A stretch of 61,418 bases of DNA from an uncultured Chryseobacterium sp. (GCA_913777465.1 CAJYRQ010000106.1:1-61418), one strand, 5' to 3'. Shown: positions 44,255-53,536, numbered from the stretch's first letter. Notes: generated from the sequence alone by a model not told the origin. Translations and numbers: made by a program.

Positions 44255-45979
44255 TTACGAAACCAGCTGGTTTGCCTCGGAAGCCCGTTTGATGGCCAGT
44301 GCCACTCGCTTTCCGGCCGTATCGCAAAAATCAAGTCCTGAATAATCCGGATTCAGTCCGGCGATATACGGAACCGCCATGATGTACAGATTCTCCGTCG
44401 CTTCACCGTAATAATCCAGAGCCTGGAAATGATCATTGATATTCAGTCCGTCAACCCGTAGGTAGTAGTAATCCGGCTCGATTTTCAGAATGTGGGAATG
44501 ATCCTTTTCAAAAGCCTCTGCACCTTTGTCTTTATCTTTAAATTTAAGATAACCCGAACTGATGCTTCCGCCGTTACGCAGCCCTTCAAAAGGAATGTCG
44601 TTAAAATGTACCGGCTGCTGGCCGATGGCATCGATATACAATCGGTAATGTTCCGACTTTTTGTTTCCTTCCCCGTCAGTGTAGTGGTAAACGGCTCCTT
44701 CGTTTTCATCGGGTTCCACGCGGCTGTCTTCATCCACGCTGATGAGGTCGATGATCCCTGCATTATACAAAGCAATAATTTCACGGTAGGAAGACTGTGG
44801 AAGAGAAGCGATAATTACCGAAATCAATGGCAATAAGGTCTTTCGCATCCTTATCATATCTTCTGCGGAAAAATGTTTGGCAGGATAATTAATGGCGTAA
44901 CTGAATGCAGCCAGCATTTCTTTCCAGGCTATGGTCTGGTGTCTTTCGATGGATTTCTGCGCTTCACGGTATTCTGCTTTAAAAAGCTCAAAACTGTCCA
45001 GCTCATCCCGCAGCCCAAGCATTTTTTCCACAAATTCTTCAATGGTTAAATCTTTGATTTCATCGAAGAACTTCTTATTCTTTTTTTGCAGCGGCTTTTT
45101 AAAATTCCTTTCAAAAATATAATCAAGGTCTACAAAACCACCGTTGTTCTGCTTGTACTCGTAAATTTCTTCCTGCGACATAATCCAGCCTTCGGAATAC
45201 GGGCTTCCTTCAGAATGGAACCGCAGTGCCGGAAGATAACCTCTTTTTGAAAAGAGGGTCATCGAAAAATTTTGGCTTTCCTCATGCAGGGTATAGGTAT
45301 ATTCATTATTTTTCTGGTTAAATGTACCGTTCAGGTGAGCTAAAGTCTTTACGGCATCAACTGCAGTAAGGGAAGTTCCCCGGATGGCCACGGCATGGTT
45401 GGTGGCCTTTGTAAATTTAGACGGAGGATAGGGAGAATCATACCATCCTTTTATTTTTTCTTCATATTTTTTCGGCCAGTGGTGTCCGGTACAGAGAATT
45501 ACGCGGGAACAGATAAATTCATCTCCCTGTTCAGTTGTAATATGAAAGTCATCCTCCTTCTTATGGATGTCCGTAACGGCAGTTTCTTTATGGGTTTTTA
45601 CCGCTATGCCTGTTTTTCTGGCCTGGTTTAAAAGAAGCTTGAACTGTTCTTCCATATAATTACCAAGAAGTAATCTGGGAATTACCTGATACTCATTAAT
45701 ATTTTTGTAATCGCTGAAATCTTTGTCTCCGGAATATGGTTTACGCATGATGTATTCGGTAAAGCGCTCCGGCAGATGAGGAAGTTCATTGGCCGATACA
45801 TTGGCCACATGCTCATGGCAGGCACCGCGATCGCTGTATGGCATCCCTGCTCCCAGACGGCTGCTTTTTTCGAAAATATATAACTGATCGGGCAACGCCT
45901 GTTCGGAGATCAGATGTTTGACGGCAAACAGAGCGGCAGGTCCCCCTCCGATGATCGCAATGCTGTCTGGCTTTTTCAT
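44255..45979 (-). CDS. FAD/NAD(P)-binding oxidoreductase-like protein
   Basis: A 574-aa protein starting SIAIIGGGPAALFAVKHLI, a Rossmann GxGxxA dinucleotide-binding motif. LGAGMPYSDRGACHEHVANV near 43 is typical of the FAD-NAD(P)-binding protein family (PF13454-like, YdhS type). A second motif ILCTGHHWP near 140 is the GD-type region before NAD(P) binding. The substrate is unknown. It is transcribed toward the permease gene and shares its terminator. Confidence 0.7.
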   Translation of the reverse strand: MKKPDSIAIIGGGPAALFAVKHLISEQALPDQLYIFEKSSRLGAGMPYSDRGACHEHVANVSANELPHLPERFTEYIMRKPYSGDKDFSDYKNINEYQVIPRLLLGNYMEEQFKLLLNQARKTGIAVKTHKETAVTDIHKKEDDFHITTEQGDEFICSRVILCTGHHWPKKYEEKIKGWYDSPYPPSKFTKATNHAVAIRGTSLTAVDAVKTLAHLNGTFNQKNNEYTYTLHEESQNFSMTLFSKRGYLPALRFHSEGSPYSEGWIMSQEEIYEYKQNNGGFVDLDYIFERNFKKPLQKKNKKFFDEIKDLTIEEFVEKMLGLRDELDSFELFKAEYREAQKSIERHQTIAWKEMLAAFSYAINYPAKHFSAEDMIRMRKTLLPLISVIIASLPQSSYREIIALYNAGIIDLISVDEDSRVEPDENEGAVYHYTDGEGNKKSEHYRLYIDAIGQQPVHFNDIPFEGLRNGGSISSGYLKFKDKDKGAEAFEKDHSHILKIEPDYYYLRVDGLNINDHFQALDYYGEATENLYIMAVPYIAGLNPDYSGLDFCDTAGKRVALAIKRASEANQLVS

Positions 45980-46025
45980 GATATTGATATTTTTGAGGTT
46001 ATTCTCGGATCATAAGAATAGGAAT

Positions 46026-46077
46026 CAGCAATACTAAAACAGCAGTATTTCCTTTTTATAGTATTGCTGTTTTTTTC
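46026..46077. other. Long-stem hairpin in the leader of the FAD-binding protein gene
   Basis: CAGCAATACTA (46026-46036) pairs exactly with TAGTATTGCTG (46059-46069), followed on + by a T-run. No + strand gene ends here, so it may be a relic terminator or a leader structure for the minus gene that starts at 45979. Confidence 0.45.
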
Positions 46078-46188
46078 TTATTAAGAATCTGGCGGAATTA
46101 ATGATTACAAAAATATTGCTTACCGTTTTATGATTCCCCTCATAATTTACAATAAGTATGCCCGTAAACAATTATGTGGTATATAAAA

Positions 46189-46217
46189 TTTCCAAACCGT
46201 ACGCAACGGTCTGGAAA
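46189..46217 (-). terminator. Terminator of the serine hydrolase gene
   Basis: TTTCCA-a-ACCGT and ACGGT-c-TGGAAA pair with a five-base loop; on the minus strand a short U-run follows, 26 nt after the stop. Confidence 0.65.
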
Positions 46218-46242
46218 CGGATTGTTTATGGTTGTTTAGCAA

Positions 46243-47388
46243 TTATACGGTTGCCGGTTGTGTGATCCGGCAAAGGGAATTGATAAGTGATCTTACCTGC
46301 AGCGGTCTCATTTTTTTATCAACCTCCAGCCGGTTGTAAAATCCGGTCTTTACAATCACCATGTTCTGTTCCGGGATCATAATGATGAACTGGCCGAGAA
46401 AGCCGTAAAAGAACCGGATTTTTATCTCATTTTCATCATCAGCCCAAACGGTAAAACAAAAAGCATCGTTTTCCGGAGTCGGGGTGAGCATCCGTTGGCA
46501 ATAATCTTTACTGATCAGCTGTTTGCCTTTCCACCGGCCGTTCTGCATAATCAACTGCCCGAGCCTTGCAAAATCTCTGGCCGTGGCGTGGATACAGCAG
46601 AAGGCTTTTTCCACGCCTTTTTCGTCGGTGCTCCATTTTGCAGGAAATTCCATGTCTAAAGGTTTCCATATTTTCTCGGAAAGATACGTCGCAAGATCCT
46701 GATGAACGGCTTTTCTAAGGACAAGCCCCAACAATTGAGCAGCTACACTCTGGTATTCATATCTGGTACCGGGCATCTCTATAAAATCAATATTAAAAGC
46801 CTGTCCCGCTAAGTCTTCCACAAAATACTGTTTGGAATTTTCGGCAAAAGGATGGCGGTATTCCTCGATCCAGTCGAAGCCTGCCTGCATGGTCATCAGA
46901 TGCCTGACGGTAAGATGTTTTCCGTAAAAACTCTCCGCATACTTTGGAAACAGGGTAGAAACCAGCTGGTCTTCGGATTCAAGGTAGCCGTCATCAATAG
47001 CACATCCCACAAGAATAGAAAGAACTCCTTTGGCCATGGAAAAGGAATTCATGAGAGAAGAAAAATCGTGGTTTTTCCAGTATTGTTCGTGAAGCAGTTT
47101 CCCGTTCTTTACTACCAGCAGCGAAGATGCCCTGGTCTTTTTCAGTTCATTTAAAATTTCTTCAGATAGGATACTGCAGTTGTACTGAGGACCTTTCTCC
47201 CAAGGCTCCGCTTTCAGATTCGGTACCGGCCTGGACGGAAATTTTTCTTCATCATCAATGGATGGGGTAACGGCTCCCTTTTTCAGATTCAGCGCGACGG
47301 CTTTGAAAATATAGCCATAGCCTGCAAGATAGATGGCTGCTGCCGCTGCTGAAGCTCCCAATGCGAATGCCGTTAGTATTTTTCTCAT
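46243..47388 (-). CDS. Serine hydrolase, beta-lactamase class C family
   Basis: A 381-aa protein with an N-terminal membrane anchor or signal (residues 5-30). The SxxK nucleophile motif is SMAK in NSFSMAKGVLSI near 137, and YQS in YEYQSVAAQLLG near 218 fits the YxN/S position. The later HAT and FGYG-like segments (FFYGFLGQF) close the site. The fold includes esterases, 6-aminohexanoate-dimer hydrolases and penicillin-binding proteins; it is not evidence of drug resistance. It is divergent from the GG-leader peptide gene. Confidence 0.8.
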   Translation of the reverse strand: MRKILTAFALGASAAAAAIYLAGYGYIFKAVALNLKKGAVTPSIDDEEKFPSRPVPNLKAEPWEKGPQYNCSILSEEILNELKKTRASSLLVVKNGKLLHEQYWKNHDFSSLMNSFSMAKGVLSILVGCAIDDGYLESEDQLVSTLFPKYAESFYGKHLTVRHLMTMQAGFDWIEEYRHPFAENSKQYFVEDLAGQAFNIDFIEMPGTRYEYQSVAAQLLGLVLRKAVHQDLATYLSEKIWKPLDMEFPAKWSTDEKGVEKAFCCIHATARDFARLGQLIMQNGRWKGKQLISKDYCQRMLTPTPENDAFCFTVWADDENEIKIRFFYGFLGQFIIMIPEQNMVIVKTGFYNRLEVDKKMRPLQVRSLINSLCRITQPATV

Positions 47389-47687
47389 AAATTAAATCTT
47401 ATAATTAAAGACCGATCATTTTTTCAACACCATGGGCAGGCTTCATCTCAATTTCCCCTGTATTCTGCTCCCTTATTATTTGGATAATTATATAATATTG
47501 TACCAAAACATTTATACGACTATCAACTTTATATCTTACATCAAATGTTGTCTGCTGAATTTTCTAAAATTATAAATTTTGAAACAGTTTTTAATTGGTT
47601 GATATATAGTGTTTTTTATTTAATTAATTTATCTCTATTATTTGAATTATATTTTATACATTTACATCACCTTAAATATTAATTCAT

Positions 47688-47927
47688 ATAAAAAATTTTG
47701 AAAAACTTTCTAGGAATGCTTTGAAAAGCGTTAATGGCGGAAAAGGTTCAGCCTGTAAACTTACGATCTCAATTAATGGGACAACTGAAGTTCATACTCA
47801 ATATTTCGCGGGTACCAATCAGCAGGCATCTTCCGGTGCAAATGCTGCATGTGTAGAAATACTGAATGGCGGACATGGCGCAACAAGATGTAAATACGAC
47901 TGTGCATATAACGGATTTGGCAATTAA
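47688..47927 (+). CDS. Double-glycine leader peptide with four cysteines, apparent ATA start
   Basis: In frame upstream of the TTG at 47721, the codons from 47688 read (I/M)KNFEKLSRNALKSVNGG. This is the leader type of Bacteroidetes bacteriocin-like GG peptides (MKNLKKLSRxxLKxxxGG). The position that should be ATG is ATA, with no ATG available in frame. After the GG at residues 17-18 the mature peptide would be 61 residues, with four cysteines (SAC, AAC, RC, DC), Gly/Asn-rich and ending AYNGFGN. Such leaders are cut and exported by peptidase-containing ABC transporters; none is in the window. A terminator follows at 47947, and a thioredoxin-like lipoprotein is encoded next. It is either a real gene with a rare start or a start-codon mutant. 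Confidence 0.65.
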   Translation: MKNFEKLSRNALKSVNGGKGSACKLTISINGTTEVHTQYFAGTNQQASSGANAACVEILNGGHGATRCKYDCAYNGFGN

Positions 47928-49302
47928 GCTTTTAAATGCTAATTTTAGCAGGTTTTCATGCCTGCTTTTTTTATTTGTAATATTTAATTGCAGTAATAAA
48001 TCGGAAAATAAAGTCAATCCGGCTACTGCCAACGAAAATATTTTATCGCAATCCGTATCCGGTGATTCTTTAGAAATAATAATTAAAAATATACCCCCTC
48101 AAACTACGGCTGCTCTAATGTATAATGATTTTGATTTAAGCAGTAAGAATATTTATTTTGAGAATAAATCCGGTATTTCCAAAACGATCAGTCAAAAGAT
48201 CTTAAAGCCGGTAAATTTTGATTATACAGTCTTATACAGAACTTTTACCATGACCGATAATAAGTTTGTACCTCATTATCATAATTATTTGATTAGTCAG
48301 CCTGTTGAACAAATCGAGTTTCTTTTTGATGAAAAAAACGGTGATATAAAATTAGAGAATAATAATGTAAATATAATTACCTATGACAACATCACCAATG
48401 CTTATCAGGAAATAACCAGAAAAACCAATAAGATTACCTCCTTACAAAAAATACAGCAGATAGAAAATTTACATGATGAAAATAAAAAGAATTTTACGGA
48501 TAATAAACTACTATTACTAAATGATCTTGTTTTTTATAAGCAATTATCTTTGCTATCGCCAAAAGATAAAAGGATAGAGAATTATTTATTAAGTCTGGAA
48601 AAACCGGTTTGGAGTACAGATTTATTGGGCATTATATATCAGTACCTGCAGGCAAAAAAAGATAGTATTTATCTACTGAATTTAAATAAAGATAAAAACA
48701 CTATATATAATAACTTGATAGAAATCGGAATTGCAAATCATCTAATGCAATATAAAGAAGGTAAATACCCAAATTATGCCAAGAATTTAGAATGGTTCAA
48801 GAATACAGATTATTATATAGACAATAAAGATTCATTAGAAAAATTATTAACAAACGATAAAAAACCAGACTCTGTAAAAAATCAAATCTTGTCGTTTGAT
48901 GTATATGATAGAGATAGGGTTGTGAAATTAAAAAATGTGCTTTCAGTACGTGCGTCCAAATATTATTTGTTGGATTTCTGGGCAACATGGTGTATCCCGT
49001 GTTTACAAAATATAGAAGCTATGCATCAAATGGATTTACCTAAAGAGCTCGAAATATTTTATATTAGTATGGATAGGACAAAGGATAAAGAAAAATGGTC
49101 TAAAAAAGCCCAGAATATGCATCTCTCCAATTCTTATTTATTTACTGAAACTCAAAATAATAAAAATATTATTAGTAAAATTAATTTAAACGAACTTCCA
49201 AGGTATATTTTATTGGATAAAGATCTTAATATCATACATCCTAACTTGGCAACACCACAGGAAGTTGATTTTTTAAAGGAGTTGAAAACATACATTAAGT
49301 AA
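47866..49302 (+). CDS. TlpA-like thioredoxin-domain lipoprotein
   Basis: The C-terminal 140 residues are a thioredoxin/TlpA domain with FWATWCIPCLQN (redox CIPC) and the cis-Pro region LNELPRYILLD. Before it lies a long helical, Asn/Lys-rich region typical of Bacteroidetes TlpA-family proteins. The N-terminus is unclear. A lipoprotein signal (LLFLFVIFNC, then SNKSE) is in frame, but the nearest in-frame ATGs (47866, 47875) lie inside the GG-peptide gene and upstream of a terminator hairpin. The likely location is the periplasm, membrane-anchored. Next to a four-cysteine peptide it could handle disulfides. Confidence 0.75.
   Translation: MADMAQQDVNTTVHITDLAIKLLNANFSRFSCLLFLFVIFNCSNKSENKVNPATANENILSQSVSGDSLEIIIKNIPPQTTAALMYNDFDLSSKNIYFENKSGISKTISQKILKPVNFDYTVLYRTFTMTDNKFVPHYHNYLISQPVEQIEFLFDEKNGDIKLENNNVNIITYDNITNAYQEITRKTNKITSLQKIQQIENLHDENKKNFTDNKLLLLNDLVFYKQLSLLSPKDKRIENYLLSLEKPVWSTDLLGIIYQYLQAKKDSIYLLNLNKDKNTIYNNLIEIGIANHLMQYKEGKYPNYAKNLEWFKNTDYYIDNKDSLEKLLTNDKKPDSVKNQILSFDVYDRDRVVKLKNVLSVRASKYYLLDFWATWCIPCLQNIEAMHQMDLPKELEIFYISMDRTKDKEKWSKKAQNMHLSNSYLFTETQNNKNIISKINLNELPRYILLDKDLNIIHPNLATPQEVDFLKELKTYIK
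47947..47973 (+). terminator. Terminator after the GG-leader peptide gene
   Basis: AGCAGG (47947-47952) pairs with CCTGCT (47961-47966), followed by seven T. It lies within the frame of the TlpA-like gene, so transcription of the latter depends on read-through. Confidence 0.7.
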
Positions 49303-49303
49303 C

Positions 49304-49335
49304 AAAAGCGGTTAACCATCAGGTAACCGCTTTTT
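49304..49335 (+). terminator. Rho-independent terminator
   Basis: AAAAGCGGTTA and TAACCGCTTTT pair over 11 bases with a nine-base loop and T-run, right after the TlpA-like gene. Confidence 0.88.
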
Positions 49336-49419
49336 ATTTAAAGTAATAAATCCGGCATTTTAAGGAATGGTTTTTGTAACTTTTTGGCAGATCATTGAAA
49401 CATTTACAACCGAAATATT

Positions 49420-50736
49420 ATGAAAATCTATTTACTACCGGTGGCTGCTTTATTGTTGTTCAGCTGCAAGGACAAAAACAAATCCAACGGAACGGGACCG
49501 GCCGATACTGCCGTTACCCAAAACGATACTTTAAAGCTTCCGCCGCCTAATGAAAAAGCTTCCAAAAATAAATTCAGCAACGTAATAGGCTGGCCTAAAG
49601 ATAAAGCACCGACGGCCCCTGAAGGCTTTACCGTGACGCGTTTCGCAGAGAATATTAAAAGCCCGAGAAACATGATCCAGGCTGAAAACGGCGACATCTT
49701 CGTCGTGTTGTCCAATTCCGAACGTTCGGTTTCCGAGAAAATCAAAAACGACATCAGCGGAAAAAGCGATGCGGAAGTAGGCGGAAAATCGGCCAATAGG
49801 ATCCTGATGTACCGCGATGCCAATAAAGACGGGATTCCGGAATCTTCATCCGTATTTCTCAGCGGCCTGAATCAGCCGTACGGAATGCTGATTATCGGCA
49901 ATCAGTTCTACGTGGCCAATACCGACGGGGTTTGGGTTTACCCGTATAAAACCGGAGATACGAAGATTACACAGCCTGGCAAAAAGATTGTAAGCCTTCC
50001 TGCAGGCGGCTACAACAACCACTGGACCCGGAACCTGATCGCCAACAAAGACCAGTCTAAAATTTATATTTCCGTAGGATCCGGAAGCAACGTCGGGGAA
50101 AACGGAATGGAAAACGAAATAAGAAGAGCGGATATCCTGGAAGTAGGCCCTGACGGAAAAGGGGAGAAGATTTATGCCGCAGGTCTCAGAAATCCGGTAG
50201 GCATGAGCTGGAACCCGGTAACCGGGGAGTTGTGGACCGTAGTAAACGAAAGGGATGAACTGGGCGATGAGCTGGTACCGGATTACCTGACGAGTGTAAA
50301 GCAGGGTGCTTTCTATGGTTGGCCGTATGCCTATTTCGGAAAAAATGAAGATCCGAGAAGAAAAGGTGAAAAACCCGACCTGGTAGCAAAAACCATTGTA
50401 CCGGATGTTCCGCTGGGAAGCCACACGGCCTCATTGGGACTTACTTTCTATACCGGTTCTCAGTTTCCGGAAAAATATAAGAATGGCGCGTTTATCGGAC
50501 AGCATGGCTCGTGGAACCGCTCATCATTGGTCGGATACCAGGTTGCTTTCGTTCCTTTTAAAGATGGAAAAGCTTCCGGTCCGTACCAGCCGTTCCTTAC
50601 CGGCTTCATTGCCAATGAACCGAAAGGCGATGTCTATGGAAGACCGGTTGGCGTGCTTCAGCTTGCAGACGGCTCTTTACTCGTAGCGGATGACGTGAGC
50701 GGTATCGTCTGGAGGGTTGCATACCGTAAGAAATAA
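49420..50736 (+). CDS. PQQ-type sugar (sorbosone) dehydrogenase-like lipoprotein
   Basis: A lipoprotein signal (MKIYLLPVAALLLFSC) is followed by a linker and a six-bladed beta-propeller. GFTVTRFAENIKSPRNMIQ near 69 is the opening of the L-sorbosone/soluble glucose dehydrogenase family, and HWTRNLIANKDQSKIYISVG near 203 and GLRNPVGMSWNP near 255 follow. The H..R..R/D residues around the propeller channel fit PQQ binding. Family members oxidise aldoses in the periplasm. The substrate here is unknown. It is single, flanked by terminators on both sides. Confidence 0.85.
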   Translation: MKIYLLPVAALLLFSCKDKNKSNGTGPADTAVTQNDTLKLPPPNEKASKNKFSNVIGWPKDKAPTAPEGFTVTRFAENIKSPRNMIQAENGDIFVVLSNSERSVSEKIKNDISGKSDAEVGGKSANRILMYRDANKDGIPESSSVFLSGLNQPYGMLIIGNQFYVANTDGVWVYPYKTGDTKITQPGKKIVSLPAGGYNNHWTRNLIANKDQSKIYISVGSGSNVGENGMENEIRRADILEVGPDGKGEKIYAAGLRNPVGMSWNPVTGELWTVVNERDELGDELVPDYLTSVKQGAFYGWPYAYFGKNEDPRRKGEKPDLVAKTIVPDVPLGSHTASLGLTFYTGSQFPEKYKNGAFIGQHGSWNRSSLVGYQVAFVPFKDGKASGPYQPFLTGFIANEPKGDVYGRPVGVLQLADGSLLVADDVSGIVWRVAYRKK

Positions 50737-50756
50737 CTTTAATTACTTTACATAAA

Positions 50757-50788
50757 AAAACAGGCAGTTCTTTCGGACCGCCTGTTTT
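50757..50788 (+). terminator. Rho-independent terminator
   Basis: CAGGCaGT and ACcGCCTG pair around TCTTTCGG, with A-run before and T-run after, 21 nt downstream of the dehydrogenase stop. Confidence 0.82.
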
Positions 50789-50885
50789 ATTTTAAACTCT
50801 GCTAAAATTCTTGTAGTGGATTATTAATTTTGATACAGTCGGGATAGCTTCCAGCATCCAGCATCCAACTTACCTCCAATCTGAT

Positions 50886-51731
50886 TTAATGCCGGTAAGA
50901 AGCACCGATAAAGTAATGTTTCTGGGCCTGATGCTGAATTCCGTAATTGAGTCCTGCATCGACCTTGAAATCCTTCGCTACGTCGATCTCAACAGCCGCG
51001 TTGATGTAATTGGAAAGCTGATGGGCTTTAAAATCATAGGTATAATAGGTTTCCGCAATTCCGTCAATTCCTTTGGTTATTGAATGACTGATCGTGAGGG
51101 TCTGCAACAGTTCCGTGTGCATGGCCGGCTGATCCAGGTCTTTGAGACGGTCGACTTCTACCTGAAACCCCAGTTTCCATTCGCCCGGCAGTTTATACAG
51201 CATCGGGACAATCAGCCCCCCTTCAAGACGGCTTTCTTCATCGTATCCGGAAGTCGGAAATTTAATGTAAGGCAGAATGGCCATTACGAAATTCCCATTA
51301 TCGTTCCCAATCAGATTCTGTTTAATCCTAAGATTAATGTCTCCAAAACCATCGGTTCTACGGGTACTTCCTGAAGACAAATCCCTTTCACGCTGTACCC
51401 CATAGGTCTCAAAGCCGATCTGGATCGCCATTGAACCGGTAAGACCAAGTTTCAGGTTTCCATGATTCACCAATACGGTAGAAACTTCCCGCGAATCCGA
51501 TCTTTCTTTGGTGAACCTTATCAAATCGGTTTCGTATTGAAAATGCCCCGCATCTACAGTATATGCCGATTCGGTAACATCCGGACGGTCGGTTTCCATT
51601 TCCCGCATTAACCGCTCAGGAACAGGATTGAAAAGAGAGTAATTCTTTTCCTTATTTTCCTGTCCGCTGTAACCTGAAGGGATAAAAAACATACCGCATA
51701 AAAGGATGGCAAGACGATAATGCTGATTCAT
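50886..51731 (-). CDS. Outer-membrane beta-barrel, phenol MetA-like transporter family
   Basis: A 281-aa protein with a signal peptide (to about residue 23). METDRPDVTESAYTVDAGHFQYET at about 45-68 is the opening of the MetA-pathway-of-phenol-degradation-like (PF13557) barrels. Alternating hydrophobic strands follow to the end (YFIGASYRH). Function is usually unknown; these are small outer-membrane barrels, some suspected of transport. It forms a possible transcription unit with the small gene upstream. Confidence 0.65.
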   Translation of the reverse strand: MNQHYRLAILLCGMFFIPSGYSGQENKEKNYSLFNPVPERLMREMETDRPDVTESAYTVDAGHFQYETDLIRFTKERSDSREVSTVLVNHGNLKLGLTGSMAIQIGFETYGVQRERDLSSGSTRRTDGFGDINLRIKQNLIGNDNGNFVMAILPYIKFPTSGYDEESRLEGGLIVPMLYKLPGEWKLGFQVEVDRLKDLDQPAMHTELLQTLTISHSITKGIDGIAETYYTYDFKAHQLSNYINAAVEIDVAKDFKVDAGLNYGIQHQAQKHYFIGASYRH

Positions 51732-51782
51732 TGTTTACTTTTTATGTAATTAACCGGAATTTTGCGGCCGTTAAAAACGGAT

Positions 51783-52004
51783 CTAAAAATTCACCCGGAT
51801 GTCTTCCGGTTCTTTCACCACCACACGGATTCGCGTAGGATGATCGATGATCTCATAGTCGAGGTCATCTGACAAATGACTATTGTTTTTCTTCTGTATC
51901 CTAATGTTGTCAAATCCCACTTCATCTTTCGATATTTCCAGAAAGTAACTGTTCTGATTTTCATCATGGGTAAAATGTTCTTTTTTAAATTCAATAAATT
52001 GCAT
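51783..52004 (-). CDS. Small hypothetical protein, about 73 aa
   Basis: The ATG at 52004 (MQFIEFKKEHFTHDENQNSY) is preferred to the open-frame start at 52034. The protein is charged, with DNIRIQKKNNSHLSDDLDY in the middle and IRVVVKEPEDIRVNF at the end, probably a small mixed alpha/beta domain. I do not recognise a family. It lies 51 nt upstream of the barrel gene on the same strand. Confidence 0.55.
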   Translation of the reverse strand: MQFIEFKKEHFTHDENQNSYFLEISKDEVGFDNIRIQKKNNSHLSDDLDYEIIDHPTRIRVVVKEPEDIRVNF

Positions 52005-52124
52005 ATCTCTGTTTTTTTGGTGTTTAAAAATCAATGGACGCCTGTTTCAGCAGTCCTTCAAAAACCAACACAAAAACAAAGCCATAAAATGTCCGGACCG
52101 GCCTGAATATGCTTAAAGTGGTAC

Positions 52125-52157
52125 CAAAAAAAAATGCGGATCTCATCGACCCGCATT
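52125..52157 (-). terminator. Terminator of the alpha/beta hydrolase gene
   Basis: AATGCGGaTC (52133-52142) pairs with GAcCCGCATT (52148-52157) with one mismatch; on the minus strand a long U-run follows. Confidence 0.82.
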
Positions 52158-52178
52158 GGCATTGTATTGGAAAGGCAG

Positions 52179-53000
52179 TTATGCCTGTATAAATTCTAAA
52201 ATGTCTTTATTGATGGTATCTGCCTCCGTTGTCGGCATTCCGTGAGGAAACCCCGGATAGCTGATCAGTTTACCGTTTTTCAGCAGCTTTGCCGATTTCA
52301 GTCCTGAATTCCCGTAAGGAACAATCTGGTCGTCTTCACCATGCAGTACCAAAACAGGAATTTCCACCGCTTTCAGATCTTCGGTAAAATCCGTTTCCGA
52401 AAAAGCTTTTACGCCGTCGTAATGAGCAACGATACCACCCATCATTCCCTGTCTCCACCAATTGTTGCGGATGCCGTCTTTTATATCGGCACCGTCCCGG
52501 TTGTAGCCATAGAAAGGAATGGTGAGATCCATATAGAACTGCTGCCTGTTGTGCATCGTCTGTTCCCTGATGTTATCGAAAACCGACATCGGAACCCCGT
52601 CCGGATTGCTTTCACCCGCGACCATAACCGGAGGCACGGCACTGATCAGTACGGCTTTTTTAGCTCTTCCGTTGGCATATTTGTGAACATAGCGGATCAC
52701 TTCACCTCCTCCTGTGGAATGTCCTATATGAATTACGTCTTTTAAATCCAGGAATGCTACCAGTTCGGCGGCATCCGAAGCATATTGTTCGATGTTGTGG
52801 CCGTAAATATTCTGGCTGGATCTTCCGTGACCTCTCCGGTCATGGGTAATTACCCGGTATCCGCGTTGTAAGAAAAAGATCACCTGCGCCTCCCAGTCGT
52901 CCGATGATAAAGGCCATCCGTGATGAAACATCAGCACCGGGCCCTGTCCCTGGTCTTTGTAAAAAATCTCTGTTCCGTCTTTTAATGTAAGTGTACTCAT
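52179..53000 (-). CDS. Alpha/beta hydrolase, chloroperoxidase/arylesterase type
   Basis: A 273-aa enzyme of the cofactor-free haloperoxidase group, usually esterases in practice. Oxyanion region HHGWPLSSDDWE near 26, nucleophile elbow GHSTGG near 94, catalytic Asp in LHGEDDQIVP near 222, and His in YPGFPHGMP near 249. The stretch GYRVITHDRRGHGRSS is typical. No signal peptide, so cytoplasmic. It has its own terminator and no clear operon partners. Confidence 0.88.
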   Translation of the reverse strand: MSTLTLKDGTEIFYKDQGQGPVLMFHHGWPLSSDDWEAQVIFFLQRGYRVITHDRRGHGRSSQNIYGHNIEQYASDAAELVAFLDLKDVIHIGHSTGGGEVIRYVHKYANGRAKKAVLISAVPPVMVAGESNPDGVPMSVFDNIREQTMHNRQQFYMDLTIPFYGYNRDGADIKDGIRNNWWRQGMMGGIVAHYDGVKAFSETDFTEDLKAVEIPVLVLHGEDDQIVPYGNSGLKSAKLLKNGKLISYPGFPHGMPTTEADTINKDILEFIQA

Positions 53001-53331
53001 AGCTGTAAATTTTTAATGTTGAAATTAATTGTCCTGTGGTTTATTTCTTTAGCAAAGATAGGAGAGCAGCACGTGGTAAAAATTGATCTGGGTTAACTTC
53101 GTACGGTTTAATGAAAAAATTTAACGCCGTTGATTAAGAATTTAAAGTTAAAAAAATTGGTTTCTTTGCCGGGAAAGGATTCCCTTGAAACAATGGCCGG
53201 TTTTAACCGGTTTTTTGGCAGTATTGGTTTTCAAAGACCCAAAATATGGCACATTTCCAATAAAAGCCGTTTTTATGTACGAATTCATATAAATTTTTTC
53301 TTCACCATTAGGCTGGAATTACCATAAAACC

Positions 53332-53339
53332 TATATTTG
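53332..53339 (+). promoter_or_regulatory. -7 promoter box for the histone H1-like gene
   Basis: TATATTTG is a perfect TAnnTTTG box, 20 nt before the ATG at 53360. Confidence 0.65.
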
Positions 53340-53359
53340 CAGCCTAAATTTTTGAAATA

Positions 53360-53536
53360 ATGAAAGAACTAATTGAAAAAATCAACGCGGAATTTGAAGC
53401 TTTCACAACTGAAGCTAACCAACAAGTAGAAAAAGGAAACAAAGCAGCGGGAACAAGAGCCCGTAAATCAGCTTTGGAACTAAGCAAACTGTTCAAGGAT
53501 TTCAGAAAAGTTTCTGTAGAAGAATCAAAAAAATAG
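53360..53536 (+). CDS. Histone H1-like small basic protein, 58 aa
   Basis: A short gene reading MKELIEKINAEFEAFTTEAN, then a basic half with NKAAGTRARKSALELSKLFK and ending EESKK. This matches the small histone H1/Hc1-like proteins conserved across Bacteroidetes, thought to bind the nucleoid. A good promoter box lies before it and a strong terminator follows, so it is a single-gene unit, likely well expressed. Confidence 0.88.
   Translation: MKELIEKINAEFEAFTTEANQQVEKGNKAAGTRARKSALELSKLFKDFRKVSVEESKK

Noticed and set aside
46243-47388. Beta-lactamase resistance gene
   Set aside because: The SMAK and YQS motifs fit the broad class C-like serine hydrolase family; nothing marks it as a true lactamase.
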